Assembly: GCA_963932145.1 (NCBI GenBank)
Contig: OZ010611.1
Coordinates: 59,591,292-59,655,291 of the forward strand
Direction of reading: 5' to 3'
From: Acanthosepion lycidas
Lineage: Eukaryota; Mollusca; Cephalopoda; Sepiida; Sepiidae
Length of the DNA: 64,000 nt
Of this stretch, positions 42,028-54,111 are shown one piece after another. Position 1 is the stretch's first letter. Each line of letters begins with the position of its first letter. The position numbers were made by a program, and so were the translations under genes. The notes under the pieces are model-generated. The model was not told the DNA's origin. It searched no databases and saw nothing but the letters and a program-made list of their open reading frames with translations.

Positions 42028-42339
42028 CGTTTTCGCTCTTCCCGGGGTGTTGACCGACGTGGTTTCTACTGACTACTTGTTTACTACTATGGGTACCCTA
42101 GTCTACTCTACTTTTCTCTACTGACTCTCTTGTGGTGGAATGGTTGTTTTTATAATGATGAAGGTAGGGTGATGAAATACCCACCTTTTCTATCATCACT
42201 GATGGCAAGGTTATTTTTAAAATGATGAAATATCCTTATTTTTTATCATCACTGATGGCAAGCTTATTTTTAGAATGATGAAATATCATCATTCTATACC
42301 ACACACACACACACAAGTACATACACATATATATATAGT

Positions 42340-42611
42340 CATCCACAGACAGACTGTTTTGCTGTATTCGATTGCTTCAAGCCTGAAACGAAACCCGTTG
42401 AAGAGCAATGCGTTAATAGCCACTGGTTTTAAAATTACCCATTTCTAAAGAGAGTTCAACTGGATTTCCCGGCAGCACATATTGTTAGCCACAAACAGAC
42501 TGTTTTGCTGTATCTCAGTGTAGCTATACGTCCGATTGCATCAAGCTGGGATCGAAACCCAGCCGATTTGGCATCAGTCAGAGATCCTACCCCTAGGCTA
42601 TCGTTGCACAA

Positions 42612-42615
<4 letters not shown>
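42340..42615 (-). repeat. tRNA-derived SINE, family B
   Basis: On the minus strand the head contains an A-box-like TAGCCTAGGGGTAGGATC and a B-box-like GGGTTTCGATCCC, spaced as in a tRNA. A body and a tail follow with a direct repeat of ATACAGCAAAACAGTCTGT (two copies about 130 bp apart). Such elements are transcribed by RNA polymerase III and moved by LINE proteins. A real tRNA is unlikely because no closed acceptor stem is seen. Confidence 0.6.
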
Positions 42616-42652
<37 letters not shown>

Positions 42653-42674
42653 TGTGTGTGTGTGTGTGTGTGTG
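42615..42674. repeat. (GT)n microsatellite
   Basis: About 29 GT units with one TC interruption, adjoining the head of the SINE. A (CA)n tract follows at 42816-42846. Confidence 0.95.
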
Positions 42675-42811
42675 ATAAAATTTTAAATTAAATTCGTAAA
42701 TCATTTTTGCTTTCATTACTCACCACCCCAAGTTATGTTCAGATTATTAAAACAAACCAAACATTCCACCTGATTTGTTTTAGTAACTTTCAAAATTTGA
42801 AAAAAATTCAT

Positions 42812-42849
<38 letters not shown>

Positions 42850-42850
<1 letters not shown>

Positions 42851-45800
42851 TCCTTTACCTTCTATTAGTATAGAAAAGATGCGAAACAGTTTTCAGACAA
42901 AGATTTCTTAGAAGCAATAAAAGCTACTTTAAGGCAGAATAGAATCTTTAAAGTTAAAAAGAATAAAATAAATATTTTAAAACGTTAAATTTCAGCGTTT
43001 CCTATCAGTGCATAATTAAAACCGACGCTTGCGTTTTATATCGCCCCTTTCCCTGGTATACATCTATATTTCCATCAGCAAAAGCATTACTCTTTAATCC
43101 GCTGAAGTCTTTCTAGAGAGCGGTAATCCTCAATCTTTCCTTCCCTGTGGTCCATTTTTGGTATCAAAATAAATGTCAAGCCCACATAAGCACAAATAGA
43201 AATTCCATATAACAGGAAATACATTTTATTTACAAAAACAAAATGTGGTAGAAAATATAAATCCTGACTAATGACTACTACACTGTATCGTGGTGTCTAG
43301 GCCCAATTAAAATATTTATCAGGCTCCCTTTTGGGCCTAAGGGCTCGTATTTTGAATTCATTGTTCTGGAGCACGAAACACGTCAGACAAAATTTTTTAC
43401 ATTTTGTGATTTTTGTCATTTATTTGACTTGAAATTTTATTTTAACACTAAATAATAAATGGCTGATAATTGTTAGAGAATAAGGAGACCGTAACATGTA
43501 AAATAAATTTAAAATTACTTAATGAAATTGAAATATATGCTATATGCATCTGTGGCCTATATCTTTTGGGGGGGGGGGGGTAAATAAAATTAAAAAAGAA
43601 ATAATGTGACCCTATTATTCATAAAACGAAATCCAACACATCCAGAAAAGTTTGTTTAATTATCATTTTTTTTTTTTATTAAAAAAAGAAGACATTTCTG
43701 AAACTCATTTGAATTTGATATAGGGCTGAAAATCTTTACTCACATCGGTTGAAAAATACTAATTTTAAATAAAAACGAAACCTTGAATTGCATAACAATA
43801 AACAATGACATGAATGATGAATCTTTTTTTTTTTTTGTTATCCAAATGTTCATAAAATTCTAATTTCTAAATAATATGGATTTAGTTTTAAATAGGGAAT
43901 GTGACTTTTTAGTGAATTTTTGCAGGAGTGATTTCAGAAAAAAATGCGATCTTATGAAAGAGGAGTGTAATGAATGATTGGGTAATAAATAAAAAAAAAA
44001 TAACTTACACTCATCATCACACACTCTTTTTTTACCTGCAATGTTTTTTTTAACTTAAATATATTCGCTATTTTATGACAAAAACAAAGATTATCGTTTT
44101 ACTTTTAAAATGAACTATTTTAGTGATTTTTTTTTTAATTGCTGGCTATTTTAATTTTCAAATTTTGAAAAGTAGTAAAAAAAAAATTCAAATTTTGAAA
44201 GTTACTAAAAACAAATCAGCCAGATTGTTTGGTTTGTTTTCTTAACATGACTTGGGGCGGGTGTGAGGTGAGGAATGAAAGCAAAAATGATTTATTAATT
44301 TAATTTAAAATTTTAATTTCAACTTTAATTATATATTCATGTTAAAAATAAAAAATGGTTATTGTTTTACTGTACAGTTACACTACTTTAGTCAAGGAGA
44401 ATTTATAAAACTGGAAAGATCATTTTTTTAAATAAAAAACGATTTTTTGTATTATTTTTTAATTTAAATTACTGAAAAAAAGTTTGTTGATGGGCGGTTA
44501 TCGAAACTTCAGCAACATTTATTTATTTATTTTTAACAGTAGTGTTTACTGAAAAAAGTAAAAGTTATCCGATCGGTACTAAAAACTAAAGAAAGTCATT
44601 CACTTCTCAAAATAAATTATTAAATAAATTATTAAATAATTAAATAAATCTGAGCTTTGGTCATTTTGTTCCATTTGTAAGTAGTGTTGTTGTAATATTG
44701 TAAAAATAAAATGAATTAATTAATGTGGGTTAGAACTTAGGTCGAGAGGTTTTCACAGGATAGGTTTTTTTTTTTTACTTTTGTTTTCTTCTCTCTTGTC
44801 GGAGGCGGGGGGGGCAGTCCAGATGAGGCTCTGCTAAAAAGGGCAGATTCTCGTCTGGGAAGGTAGACAGCTACCCGACCCCGTGTGATACGAGGTCTAC
44901 GGGCAATTTTTGCCAGAACGTCCCACGTGGCCCGGAACGTTTCTCACGTAAAAAACTGCCCTTGTGCTACAACATCCTGTCGGGGGGAGGGGTAATCTCG
45001 GGTAAATATCAAGGTTTTCAGCATCCCGTTGTATATAAACTTCACTTCGCCACCCACGACATACCATAGGTTAAATTTTAGTTTTTATTCGAGTAACTAA
45101 CAAGGTAATTTTGTTGTACGAAAGAATATAAGGAAAATTAATGGCAAAGTGGAAAAAAATTGTAATTCGTTTCGTTCGTCCTATAGGTCATCGTTGGACT
45201 AAAAAAAAAAAAAAATAATGTATTCATATTGATGTAATTATGTGTAGGAAGAGGGGGGATACAAAAACGCAAACAATTAAAATTAAAATTTATGCATAGT
45301 TAGAAAATGCTAAAAATGTAAAAACGCTGAAGTTTTTAAATTTAATTTTTTTTTTTAGATGTGTTTTTTAGTCAATTTCATTTTTAATTTTCTTTATATT
45401 TTTGTTTTGTTTTTATAACTTTATTATTATTATTATTATTATTATTTTTATTTTCTTTGATTTCTGACGTTTTTTACATATTTCTTTCCGGGTCCCGCCC
45501 AGGGACCTAAGGTTAGAAATGGCATCATGACAGTGACACTTTCCATTCCAGTCCACTGACAAAAAAAAAAGAAAAAAAAAATCACATAGAAAGCCCTTCG
45601 TAAAGTGTGGGCTGTACTTGTCAGAACAATTTTTTTTTTGTATCTCCTTGACTCCTTGAGGCATGAACTTCCAGGAATCCATTCAATTATTAATTAGTCT
45701 ATACTGCAATCTTTTCCAACCAGTCCTAGGGCTCCAACTACAACACTACAGGGATTGTTGATGTTCCCATATGCTACAATACATTTTCGAGATTTCTATT

Positions 45801-45940
45801 TCAAGGTCCTTGCATTTTATTTATTTATTTATTAATTTATAATGATGATGATGATGCATCCCACTTTGGGATAATAAAAAAATTCTCCTAAGTTAATAAT
45901 TGCCACACGACCTTAAGCAAAAAAAAAAAAGTTCAGTGTA
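42850..45940. other. AT-rich DNA, no recognised gene
   Basis: Dense A/T runs. A 12-base G run lies near 43569, a (TTA)n at 45421-45447, an (ATG)n near 45842, and a GC-richer block at 44795-45010 (for example ACGTCCCACGTGGCCCGGAA) of unknown nature. Confidence 0.4.
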
Positions 45941-46088
45941 CTGTAATCCGGATATAGAGTTGTCGGGACCGGAGAAGAAGTATCTTATATCCGGGTTTCT
46001 CTTATATCCGGGTTTGGTCTATTTTATATACATTAACACGGGCTCTAATTTGAGACCAGAGAAAATCTCTTATATCCGGGTTACACTG
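45941..46088 (-). mobile_element. pogo-like MITE, inverted copy
   Basis: Ends correspond to CAGTGTAACCCGGATATAAG (right end intact at 46069-46088, left end partly lost), with TA on both sides. The interior shares CTAATTTGAGACCAGAGAAA with the other copies. Confidence 0.7.
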
Positions 46089-46089
46089 T

Positions 46090-49000
46090 AAAAAAAACTA
46101 AAAAAAAACGATAAAACACTAATGAACTTAAATCCACTGTTATTTTTAAAATTCACTTAAACCTATTTTTCTGAAAAACTGCGTTTTTTTTTAAGGGAAA
46201 TGTTTTATAAACTAACTTACTAACAGTAAAAAAACCACTATACTGGGCAAAAGAACGTCGATTGTTTCCTGTATGCGAACGATTAATTAATCTTTCTTCA
46301 CATATAGCGCATTGTGAAGTAGGTTGGTTGGTGGTCATAAAACAGTGCTCGATGTAAAAAGAAAAATAACAGAGCTAAAATTTATGTTTATGGACATTGA
46401 AAACTTAGATACATATCTGAAAGACAATATGAATTGAAATGAAAATATTAATAAATTAAAAAAACTATAAATTCAAATAAGTATTCGTATCTAATGATTA
46501 TTGCCGGTGCATGTGTACTTGTAAAATTCCCGGCCGTGTAATTTACAAGGCAAACGAGAGGAAGTGAGAAACGATATCGAGCACGTGTTATATTTTCCTA
46601 CCGAAACAAACTGAATTGACGAGTGGTATGAAAAAAAAAAAAAAGAAATGATTATTAATTTTTTTTAAACAATAATTTTTATTTCACATTTAATTTTAAC
46701 CATTTTAGAATCGTAATTTAAGTATATTTTTTATTCTTAATTTTTTTGCTTTTAGGTCTGCGTAAAATTAAAAAAAAGTATAATTTTCTTTTAGTTTTTT
46801 TTTGTCGTACTGATGACAAGAAAAGAAAGGAATGGGATTGTTTATTCAATTTGCAATTCTTTATTTAAACTAAAAAGGCTTAGACAACTCCTTTAAGAAT
46901 GTTATATTGTTTTTTTTATCTTCAAAAATAGGATCTTTATTCTTATTTAAGATAATTAACGTAAATTTTATTAAGTTGTTCATTCTATTTTTCTCGTCTG
47001 TATTTTAAATTTTAATCTTTAAATGAGTAAAAATTTTAAATAAAAACTTTGACGACAGTAAAATTTTAAACGTGGACTAAAAATCAAAGCTTATTGAATA
47101 TTGATGTATTTGATTTGAAATTTGAATGTTTATTTTAATTTTAATAATTTGAAATTTAAAAAATAATTAATTCTGTTTTCATTTTTCCACCGTTATTTAT
47201 TTTCTTCTCACTCAAGCAAGTCAAATATAAGTTTTCTTTTCTTTTCTTTTTTTTTTATTAAAAAGCTTCTTGTATCTAAGAAAAACTAAAAGAAAAGTAA
47301 AAAAAAAAAACATTAATTACTACGATAACAGTTAGTCAATGTACAAGTTTGTGCAGTTTCAAATTGAATCGTGTGTGTCACACTCAAAAACTAATAATTC
47401 TACTAGTCTTCTCGCCAATGAATTTAAAAATAGATGTATTTTTATGGGAGGTGATCTTGGTTGGTGGCCGTTTAAAAAAAAAAAATGTTAACTTTACAAT
47501 AAATTCTTAAGAAATTACTTTTGAACTTATCATTTCATAAAAGAAATGTATTTAATTGCTCTATATATCTACGGATGTACACAAATGGCAACTATTCTGA
47601 CCTTAATAAAATTTGTATTTTCTATCACCTCACTTTCTGGGAATTTTAAAATCTTTCCGTTAATTTAATTTAATTTTCCTTTCCTTCCACGAAGAAAGAT
47701 ATTTATTGCGATATAAAACAAAAGAATACGTTTTCTTTACTAAATAAAAAGAAAGGTTTCCTTTTTAATTACTAAGAAAATAGTTTGATTTTCTTTTCTT
47801 TTAGAAAAAAAAAGTTTAAAAATGTGTTAACCTCCCCCCACCAAAAAAAAACCTGTCGTTTCTATAGAAACACACCTCTCCAAGAAATAACCTCCCCACT
47901 TCTCATTAAGAAGTACAAATCTCTCCAGGTAACGACATAAGAATTTAAATTTATAATTTTTAAAAGTGGGGTTCAATTTTCCAATGTGAATTCATTGTAA
48001 ATGTAAATTTTCTGTCCCCCCCCCAAAAAAAATATAAGAAGTAACAAAAAAGTAAAGGAATTAATTTTATTTTTATAACAACAAATGGGAAAGGTTTTTT
48101 AAAAATTCATATTTCGCGACTGTTTTCAAATATTGAATTTTAAAAAAATTATTTCACTTCCAAACAAGGCAATAAAGCCACTAGGACGCAAGTATATTTA
48201 AGTCAACGTGTGAGAGAATATGAGAAAGAGAAAACAATAACGCGAAAGAACAGGAATTAAGAAGACAGAAAATAATGATTTAACATTCCATTTTTTTTTT
48301 TTTTTAATTTTGAAGATCAAATTTGGCTGGAAAGCAAGAAATCAAATCGGAAGAGAGAGAGATCAATGAATGTTTTTTTTTTTTTTTGTAACTTGTATTG
48401 TCGCGCAATAAAGGAAAAAGGTAAGTTAGAAAATACTCTTTTTAGAATATTTAAATTTAACATTTTTTTTTAAATTTAATTTGAAATTATTTAAAATTTT
48501 ATCTAAAATTTAAATGTTGGTAAGAATGAGCATTTTTTTTTTCTCTGTCTCTTTTCTTGTGGCTCGCGTGAGGGGATGAAGTTACAATATACACGCCCCC
48601 ACCACCATTACCAAAGAAATTTTTTTTAAATTCATTATTTGTGATGTAGAGTACTTATTCGGTAATAATAATAATTTAAAAAAAAAAACAAAAACTGAAT
48701 ATTTCGAGGTGATGAACCCCCCCCCCCCAAAAAAAAAAAACTTTCAGCAACATTCATCTTGGTTTAATAAAATTAAAATACCGACAAAAAAATTTATTTC
48801 GACAGAAAATAAAAAAAAAAATAAAATGAGGTAGCTGTTTTTTTTTTGTTTTTTATCTGAAAAAAAAAATTACATTTTATTTTTATGTCTACTTTATTTA
48901 TCGTTATTCATGTGAGAAAGACGTGTGTAAGGATCGCGTCAGTTTTTTTGTTGTCGAGAAGGTGACCTCATTTTTAAAATGTTTAAATTTTAATTTAAAT

Positions 49001-49240
49001 TAGTTTTAGAAAAGAAGATATTAAAAAAAAAAATAATGACTGCATTTTTACCACATTTAAAGACCCAGAAATGCATAAAAAAACAAATTATTTTTTACAT
49101 TTTAAATAAATTTAATAAAATATAAAGCAATAAAGTCACAGAATTGATTAAGAGAAAAAGTAACATTTAAAATTTTAAAAAGTTCTTAAACATTGTCTAT
49201 CGTTCAGAATATTAGACTGCGTAAAAATATTTTCCATGAC
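46090..49240. other. Very AT-rich DNA, no recognised gene
   Basis: Numerous poly(A), poly(T) and short poly(C) runs. No open frame above chance and no repeat family that I can identify. Confidence 0.45.
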
Positions 49241-49579
49241 CAGGGCCATAACAACTTGGGGGGGGGGGGCTTGGCTCCTCGCAAATTTTTACCAGTTGTA
49301 GTAATTTTTTTATTTTTTTATTTTATTTTAACAAAGTCAAAATACAATAAAGAAAGAAAGAAAAAAACTATCAAAGCAAGGAAGAATATTACTTTCTTCA
49401 TAAAACCCGGAAGGAAGAAGTTCTTTCATTTGTAACACAAACGGTTCTATGAATTCAAAGATAATTTCTGCCAATCTAGAGGGTTGGAAATTTTAAATGT
49501 TCTTGCCGCTAACCTTTGATACTAAATTCTAAATCCTCCACCTCATGAAAAAAAAAAAAAATTCTCTGCTACGGCCCTG
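49241..49579 (+). mobile_element. MITE with CAGGGCCGTA-type ends, copy 1
   Basis: Starts CAGGGCCATAAC, ends CTACGGCCCTG, and shares interior blocks (CTTTCATTTGTAACAC..., ACGGTTCT, CCGCTAACC) with the next copy. The ends resemble hAT-type termini. Confidence 0.6.
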
Positions 49580-49587
49580 AATGAGTT

Positions 49588-50106
49588 CAGGGCCGTAAAA
49601 AGCCACAAAGATGCAAGTGGTTACACACTGTTAGAGAATATGTGAAAATAACATTAAGGAGAGAGAACAAGAATTAAAGAAGATAGAAAATAAGAGCATC
49701 GTCATCGTGGCCGAGGGTTTTGGTGTGCTGGCTTTGTTCAGATTGTTGATCCCGCTAGATAATACGCTTCTCTCCCAGAAACTGTAACTAAGGTCTGCTC
49801 ATCATTTTTTTTTTTTTTTTTTTTTTTTTAACGGTTTTATTTTCATTTTTTTTTCTTCATTAATAAATCTATATTTTCTCTGGAGGCATTCAAAAAAGAT
49901 GAACAGTTCTTTCATTTGTCACACAGACGGTTCTGTATTATTTCCATGATGATTTCTGCGAATCTAGAGAGAGACTGGGAATTTTACATCGTTTTGCCGC
50001 TAACCATGTTGATAACTTGGTAACTTAAGGCTAAATTCTAAATTATGTTGCATTCCTACCTCAACCCCCCCCCCCAAAAAAAAAACATGTCTCTGTTACG
50101 GCCCTG
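49588..50106 (+). mobile_element. MITE with CAGGGCCGTA-type ends, copy 2
   Basis: Starts CAGGGCCGTAAAAAGCC and ends GTTACGGCCCTG. It lies 8 bp (AATGAGTT) from copy 1 in the same orientation. It includes a long poly(T) at 49806-49829. Confidence 0.6.
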
Positions 50107-50506
50107 GACTAACTCATGTCAACTTTTAGTGAAAAAAAAAATAATTGTGTAGTATCATTGTATTATTTTATTTTTAAATTAATAAAAACTTAGCCATGCG
50201 TCACTGCATAGCAGTGTATTTTTTTTTTTTGTTTTTTTTTTCCTGAAGTAAGAAACTGACAATGGGGAGGGAATTTGTATTTACTTACCCCCCCCCCACT
50301 CCAGGTCTGGTTGTGACACAAGGTCGGTTTAATGTGGGGAGCCCGAGCACGTACACCCGGGCTAAGAACAAAAATTGGCTGCAGCCACCGCAACCGTCGT
50401 TTGCGCTTGCCTCGGTGCGAGCACCGATCTCTTTCTCTAGTGCAATTAGAGGGCGCGTACTCGGGCATCTGTTTCCCTGGGCAGGACACCTCTCAGTATA
50501 ATTTTA

Positions 50507-50579
50507 CTCAGTTGCGACTCTGTCCTTTGACGGAGCTGCCCCTGAGCGCACTGGGCCTAAAGACAGAGACGCAACTGAG
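50507..50579. repeat. 18-bp inverted repeat in a GC-rich island
   Basis: CTCAGTTGCGACTCTGTC (50507-50524) pairs with GACAGAGACGCAACTGAG (50562-50579) with one mismatch and a 37-base loop. It lies in a GC-rich block at 50270-50600 without a recognised protein. Confidence 0.8.
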
Positions 50580-51254
50580 AGATGATAAATAATGTATTAG
50601 AAAATACCCGAGAGAGTCATTTACACACTATGGGCGGGGGGGGGGGAGGCAGATGGAATTAAGTTTTATGATATGAGTATAGTAGCAGAACAAAGAAGAA
50701 ACAACATAAAATTACAGAAATAAATAAACAATTGTATTGACGTAAAATATAACAAATGAGAAATAATCAGTTTTGATGTCTCATTGGTTAAAAAAAAAAA
50801 GAAAGAAAGGCGTCCGGAAGAGGGAGAGGATGGGTTGTGACTTACAGGGTCGACGGTCTTTGGTGAGCTAGCCGAGTCTGGTGTCTCTTGAAGATGGGAC
50901 GAAGTCTGTGAACTTGGGCCAAGATACCGTCCAACTACTGAAATGCCCCTTTGATGGACTTTTATGTCCTTTCTTAGATTGGAATTGGCTCCAGTTTTTA
51001 TTTTGTTTCCTTAGGCGGGTGTGGGTGCTATTGGGTAGAAATTTTGGATTGTATTGTTTATTTTTTTTCTTTGACCGTATGATAAAAAAACGGATACTGA
51101 CTTGGGGTTTTATCATAGGCTGACTTGTGACTAGCGGAATCCATATACACGTGTGGAGGTGTGAGCCGTTTCCGGGTTAGTGACTGAAATTGGAGGTACT
51201 GTATAGATTACGTCACCCGATGGCAAGGCTTGGTGGAATTCGAGTGTGGCGTCT

Positions 51255-51700
51255 CGTTTTTTTTAATGGTATATAACATTAGTGTGTCGTGTCATAAAAC
51301 GTTCTGACTGACAAGGATTGGTATATAGTGGCATTAATGACCAGTATATTCATGTTCTGAAATGTGGGTGAGCTGGCGTCGCCTACAGTGATATCGCTGA
51401 TTATTTAGACAGTGACAGAAACATCGCCGCCGATTCCATTTATGTGTGCGTTTCCTTGCTTGTTCAGGTAGACCGGAGATAGGTATGACGCAAGTAATGC
51501 ACCCTGAGTCTCGCATTACTGTCTCTCGATGAAAGTCGCCAATAGTGATGTCTATTTTTGTGAAAGGAAATCGGTGCGAGTGTGTATGCTGGAAATTGAA
51601 GAGGTGATGTTTTTTTTTATATCCTGGACCAGGGGACTGTGCCATCCCATCACATCTCGTCTTTTCCTGACCGAAAACCCGTTTCAGGGAGTTGGTTTAT
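51255..51700 (-). pseudogene. Retropepsin-like protease remnant
   Basis: On the minus strand a TIGDFHRETVMRDSGCIT stretch contains a DSG triad like the active site of retroviral-type proteases. After a frame change, a GIGGDVSVTV-like flap segment and an ISDITVGDASS-like segment follow in the expected order. Stops and frameshifts make it inactive. It lies downstream of the gag-like remnant on the same strand, the normal gag-pro order. Recognition rests on motif order alone. Confidence 0.45.
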
Positions 51701-51949
51701 GTCTATTAATTCAGGTTAATCTGTCGCCGTTGCTGATGTGTTTTTGGATACGGACGCAACGTGTACTTGAGCCCGAGGGTGGTGGAAGTAAGGTCAATTT
51801 TGGCCCTTGAAACATGCGAAGCCCCTCATATAGTTTTTACAGACAGCAGGGTTGACTGCATTATTGGAGTTGTTTGTTTCCGTTTCGGGGTTATGTCGTC
51901 GTGCGCCAGTCTCGTAGAAATGTTCTGGTCACGCCTTACTGAGTAATTT

Positions 51950-52990
51950 ATCCGTTAGTGTATCTGTTGTATTTGCCGCTTCAGGTGGGCGAGATCCCGA
52001 TGACCACCTTGGTTCGTTTGTGCGAATAGTCGCTGTTTTTGTGCATACATTACGTCTGCTGTCAGGTTGTGGGTAGTGTCTGTTTTGATGCCGCGGTTGA
52101 AGTAGCGTTGGGCGTCGCTTGCTATACCACCCGCCGAGTAGAGGCTGTCTATCGTCTTTAGGAGGTGGGGGTATATGTTCGGAGCCCGGGACTTAATTTT
52201 TTCACTTATAAGCATCGCGTTCATAAGAAGAAAAAACCCCCAAAAAACGGTGTCTGTGCATATTTCGAAGTTGCTGTTGTCCGTTCGAAACTTCGCCTTT
52301 AGTCGCTCATTTCGAAGATGTCGTTGTCCGTTCGAAACTTCGCCTTTAGTCGCTCATTTCGAAGATGCCGTTGTCCGTTCGAAACTTCGCCTTTAGTCGC
52401 TCATTTCGAAGATGCCGTTGTCCGTTCGAAACTTCGCCTTTAGTCTCTCATTTCGAAGATGCTGTTGTTCGTCTGAAACTTTGCCTTTATATAGACTGCT
52501 TCTTCTCTGACCCTGGTCTCGAACTGGCCTGCAAAATCGGTGATCTTTTTGCCCTCACGCCGTTGCAGGTCCCACGTTCGGCTGAGATGCTGGAAGTTCG
52601 TCATTTAACTTCTGTTGGTTCTTAGCAGTTAGGCCCTCAACTGCTCGTACGAGGGCGTGGTCTGTTGCGAATCTTTCACCTGTTGGAATATGCTATCGTT
52701 GAGAAGTTGCTTAGCGATTTTAATAAATTCGGTTTCCATCCTCGGGTAATGTGCGAGCTCGGGTTTTACGTGGATTGTGTATGCCTTGATTGACGTCGTT
52801 ACCCGGATGGAAACGTTTTACATCGCGCACAGCGACACGTAAGGACTGCAATCGTATGAGTAGTTCGTAGTCTGTTGGAGTCTGGGACGTGGTAGTTAAG
52901 AGCAGTCAGCATTTCCTGCAGGTTTGTCTATAGTTCCGTGTGCTTGTGGTTTGAGAGTCTGTTATCAGTTTGAGAATGGTTGCTCATAGC
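51950..52990 (-). pseudogene. Gag-like remnant
   Basis: On the minus strand, pieces in successive frames run from 52990 to 51955: an ELLIRLQSLRVAVRDVKR-like piece, an ETEFIKIAKQLLNDS piece, LSRTWDLQRREGKKITDFAG, and a 89-residue open stretch (52224-51955) with KSRAPNIYPHLLKTID. Charged, helical sequence like this is typical of capsid regions of Gag but has no single diagnostic motif. It is interrupted by stops and by a 47-bp minisatellite at 52270-52490. It is upstream of the protease-like remnant on the same strand. Confidence 0.4.
52270..52490 (-). repeat. 47-bp minisatellite inside the gag-like remnant
   Basis: GTTGTCCGTTCGAAACTTCG recurs at 47-bp spacing (for example 52323 and 52370) over four to five units, the outer ones diverged. 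Because 47 is not a multiple of 3, each unit changes frame, so the expansion followed loss of coding function. Confidence 0.9.
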
Positions 52991-53002
52991 TGCTTGATTC
53001 GG

Positions 53003-53275
53003 TCAGTGATGTGCCATACGTGATACACGCTTAGGCGATCATGTATCTTTCGATACATGACTGACGAGGCAGATTTCTTTTCCCGCAGTAGGTTGTCATT
53101 TCTTTCTGCGGTAGACCAGTTGCCATCTAAGGCTATGGAACTCTGTCTGTCCTGCTATTTATCCATAGCTGTGGGGGAGAGGATTCATACCTTTCCCAAG
53201 GGTATTAGCACGTAATTAAATGTAATGGATTCCTCAATCCGAGCCGCTATCAATTACTCCACCGTGCCCCCTAAG
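53003..53275 (-). repeat. SINE family A, copy
   Basis: Contains the reverse complements of the AAGATACATGAT and GGCAACTGGTCTAC body blocks. It is adjacent to a second copy in the same orientation. Confidence 0.65.
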
Positions 53276-53560
53276 TCAGTTATGCGCCATGCGTGATACA
53301 TGATCGCCTAATCGTGTATCTTTCGATACATGACTGACGAGGTGGTTTTCTTTTTCCGCAGTAGGTTGTCATTTCTTTTTGCGGTAGATCAGTTGCCATC
53401 CTAGGCTATGGAACCCGATCTGTCTTGCTATTTACCCATAGATTAGAAGATGATGATTCATACCTTTCCCAAGGGTATTAGCATGTAAGTGAATATAATG
53501 GATTCGACTGGAATTCGAACTCAATCTCAGCCGCTATCTATTACTCCCGTGCTGTTTGAT
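53276..53560 (-). repeat. SINE family A, copy with tRNA-like head
   Basis: On the minus strand the head reads GGGAGTAATAGATAGCGGC with a B-box-like GAGTTCGAATTCC. The body and tail match 58277-58590. The head-to-tail pair with 53003-53275 may reflect a tandem duplication or repeated insertion. Confidence 0.65.
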
Positions 53561-54111
53561 TAATTCTCGCATTTCGTGGCGAATAAATGCGCTGTAGTCT
53601 ATCTTTTTGTTCCGCCCACGCATTTCTGACATCAATTGTTATAGTAGCAGAACAAAGAAGAAACAATGGAGGTTTAAAGAAATAAACAATTGTTTTAACG
53701 TAAAATACAACAAATGAGAGATCCTTGTTGATGTCTTTCGTTGGACAAAAGAGATGGAATTGTAAAAGGCGTGTCGTACGGAAGAGGAAAGAAAATGAGT
53801 TGTGATTTAATGCGGCGATGTCTGTTAGAGATGGGAGGTCGCTTTCGGACGAAGTCTGTGAACTATGGCCAATATATCGTCCAACTGCCGAAAATGTTCT
53901 TTTGATGGGCTTTTCTGTGAGGAATTCACTCACATTATCGTAACAGAAATTAGCTTCGTGTTCACGGAGATAAAAGCAGACTTTGACGGAAAATAAAACG
54001 TGCAGAAATAACAGAAAAATCATTGTAAATTGTATGTTAATTTCATACAACTTATTCATATTTTCTGTGTATTGTGCGTATTCTTTTAGGCTACAATTGT
54101 TTTATGGTATC

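Larger units (their letters stand above)
50678..53917 (-). mobile_element. Decayed LTR-type element with gag/pro remnants
   Basis: Direct repeats at 50678-50966 and 53640-53917 share TAGTAGCAGAACAAAGAAGA, AACAAATGAGA, GACGAAGTCTGTGAACT and CGTCCAACT in the same order and are candidate LTRs of about 280-290 bp. Between them the minus strand holds gag-like and protease-like remnants. No RT or integrase fits in the 2.7-kb interior, and two SINEs have inserted at 53003-53560. The ends are too worn to define TG/CA termini or a target duplication. Confidence 0.5.

Noticed and set aside
50190..50592. Overlapping open frames in the GC-rich block
   Set aside because: Three frames on both strands are open at once with no motif in any; GC richness explains the lack of stops.
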